A stretch of DNA of 64,000 nt, taken from the NCBI RefSeq assembly GCF_024734665.1, contig NZ_CP102931.1, positions 5,206,001 through 5,270,000 on the forward strand, read 5' to 3'. The position numbers and the translations under genes were made by a program. This stretch comes from Variovorax paradoxus. GTDB lineage: Bacteria > Pseudomonadota > Gammaproteobacteria > Burkholderiales > Burkholderiaceae_C. Positions 63,529 to 64,000 of this stretch are shown one piece after another. Each line of letters starts with the position of its first letter. Position 1 is the stretch's first letter. The notes below the pieces were generated by a model. The model saw only the letters and a program-made list of their open reading frames with translations. It made no database searches and was not told the DNA's origin.

Positions 63529-64000
63529 ATGACCGTGAAGCACCCCGCCCCCGGCGACCTCGACCCCATCGAAACCGCCAGCCGCGACGAGATCGCCGCG
63601 CTGCAGCTCACCCGCCTGCGCGCCACGCTGCAGCGCGCCTACGACAACGTGCCGCACTACCGCAAGGCCTTCGACGCCAAGGGCGTTCACCCCGACGACC
63701 TGAAGTCGCTCGCCGATCTGTCGAAGTTTCCGTTCACGGTGAAGAGCGACCTGCGCGACAACTACCCCTTCGGCATGTTCGCCGTGCCGCGCGAAAGCGT
63801 CGCGCGCATCCATGCATCGTCGGGCACCACCGGCAAGCCGACCGTGGTCGGCTACACGCTGAAGGACATCGACACCTGGGCCAACCTCGTGGCGCGTTCC
63901 ATCCGCGCTGCGGGCGGGCGGCCCGGCGACATGGTGCACGTGTCGTACGGCTACGGCCTCTTCACCGGCGGCCTCGGTGCGCACTACGGCGCCGAGCGCG
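63529..64000 (+). CDS. paaK: Phenylacetate-CoA ligase, 3' end cut by window
   Basis: The first 157 codons of an AMP-forming ligase are visible. ATG 63529 has GAGGAGA upstream. The N-terminus reads [20 protein letters not shown], and the PaaK landmarks [13 protein letters not shown] and the phosphate-binding loop ASSGTTGKP (97-105) with VVGYT follow. It would activate phenylacetate to phenylacetyl-CoA, the likely inducer of the TetR regulator. The full length is normally about 430 residues, so about 270 lie outside the window. Confidence 0.92.
   Translation, partial: MTVKHPAPGDLDPIETASRDEIAALQLTRLRATLQRAYDNVPHYRKAFDAKGVHPDDLKSLADLSKFPFTVKSDLRDNYPFGMFAVPRESVARIHASSGTTGKPTVVGYTLKDIDTWANLVARSIRAAGGRPGDMVHVSYGYGLFTGGLGAHYGAER

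Overview
The window looks like a stretch of chromosome from a high-GC betaproteobacterium of the order Burkholderiales, most likely family Comamonadaceae and Variovorax-like. This is inferred, without a database search, from the strong G/C third-position bias, two Bug-family (TctC-type) solute receptors, the gene order trxB / crp-fnr / ftsK / lolA / rarA, and two kinds of intergenic palindromic repeats. There is no prophage, insertion sequence, CRISPR array or rRNA operon. Almost all of the DNA is coding, and many genes overlap by 4 to 20 bases.

Layout. 1-5 kb: galU, converging on cysM-nudix-tusA; tRNA-Leu(CAA) followed by a structured repeat; an SDR-like protein with a TTG start; a ferredoxin-type reductase. 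5-10 kb: a Bug receptor, converging on a livHMGF branched-chain amino-acid ABC transporter that lacks a receptor gene. 10-17 kb: rarA, lolA, ftsK, a Crp/Fnr regulator, trxB, then rpmB-rpmG behind a highly folded leader RNA. rpmG is only 57 codons long. 17-23 kb: acyl-CoA desaturase, rsmB-like methyltransferase, M48 protease, DUF1653 protein, I78-type inhibitor lipoprotein, purN. 23-28 kb: two acyl-CoA dehydrogenases, a lipase-like lipoprotein, an enoyl-CoA hydratase and an HNH endonuclease. 28-33 kb: ribF, an inverted REP-like pair, ileS, lspA.

33-41 kb is the most interesting block. A LacI-type regulator with a perfect 16-bp palindrome before its start codon is followed by an ABC importer (receptor, two permeases, ATPase). 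The ATPase gene overlaps by 4 nt a GpdQ-like cytoplasmic metallophosphodiesterase, and a Na/Pi cotransporter-PhoU protein comes next. This reads as a regulated system that imports a phosphodiester, cleaves it and then handles the phosphate. 41-52 kb: an SBF-like transporter, a receiver-only response regulator, a quinone oxidoreductase, two EamA transporters, an SDR, a gamma-glutamyltransferase-like enzyme and a tripartite tricarboxylate transporter whose receptor gene is split from tctBA by a LysR gene.

52-61 kb: a GspE/PilB-type ATPase, a spermidine-synthase-fold protein, a deoxyinosine glycosylase, an exported lysine-rich repeat protein, TatD, and a row of trypsin-like protease, MoxR, DUF58 and VWA genes. 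61-64 kb: part of a phenylacetate degradation cluster, with paaY and a TetR regulator (PaaR-like) facing paaG-paaI-paaK. paaK runs off the right edge.
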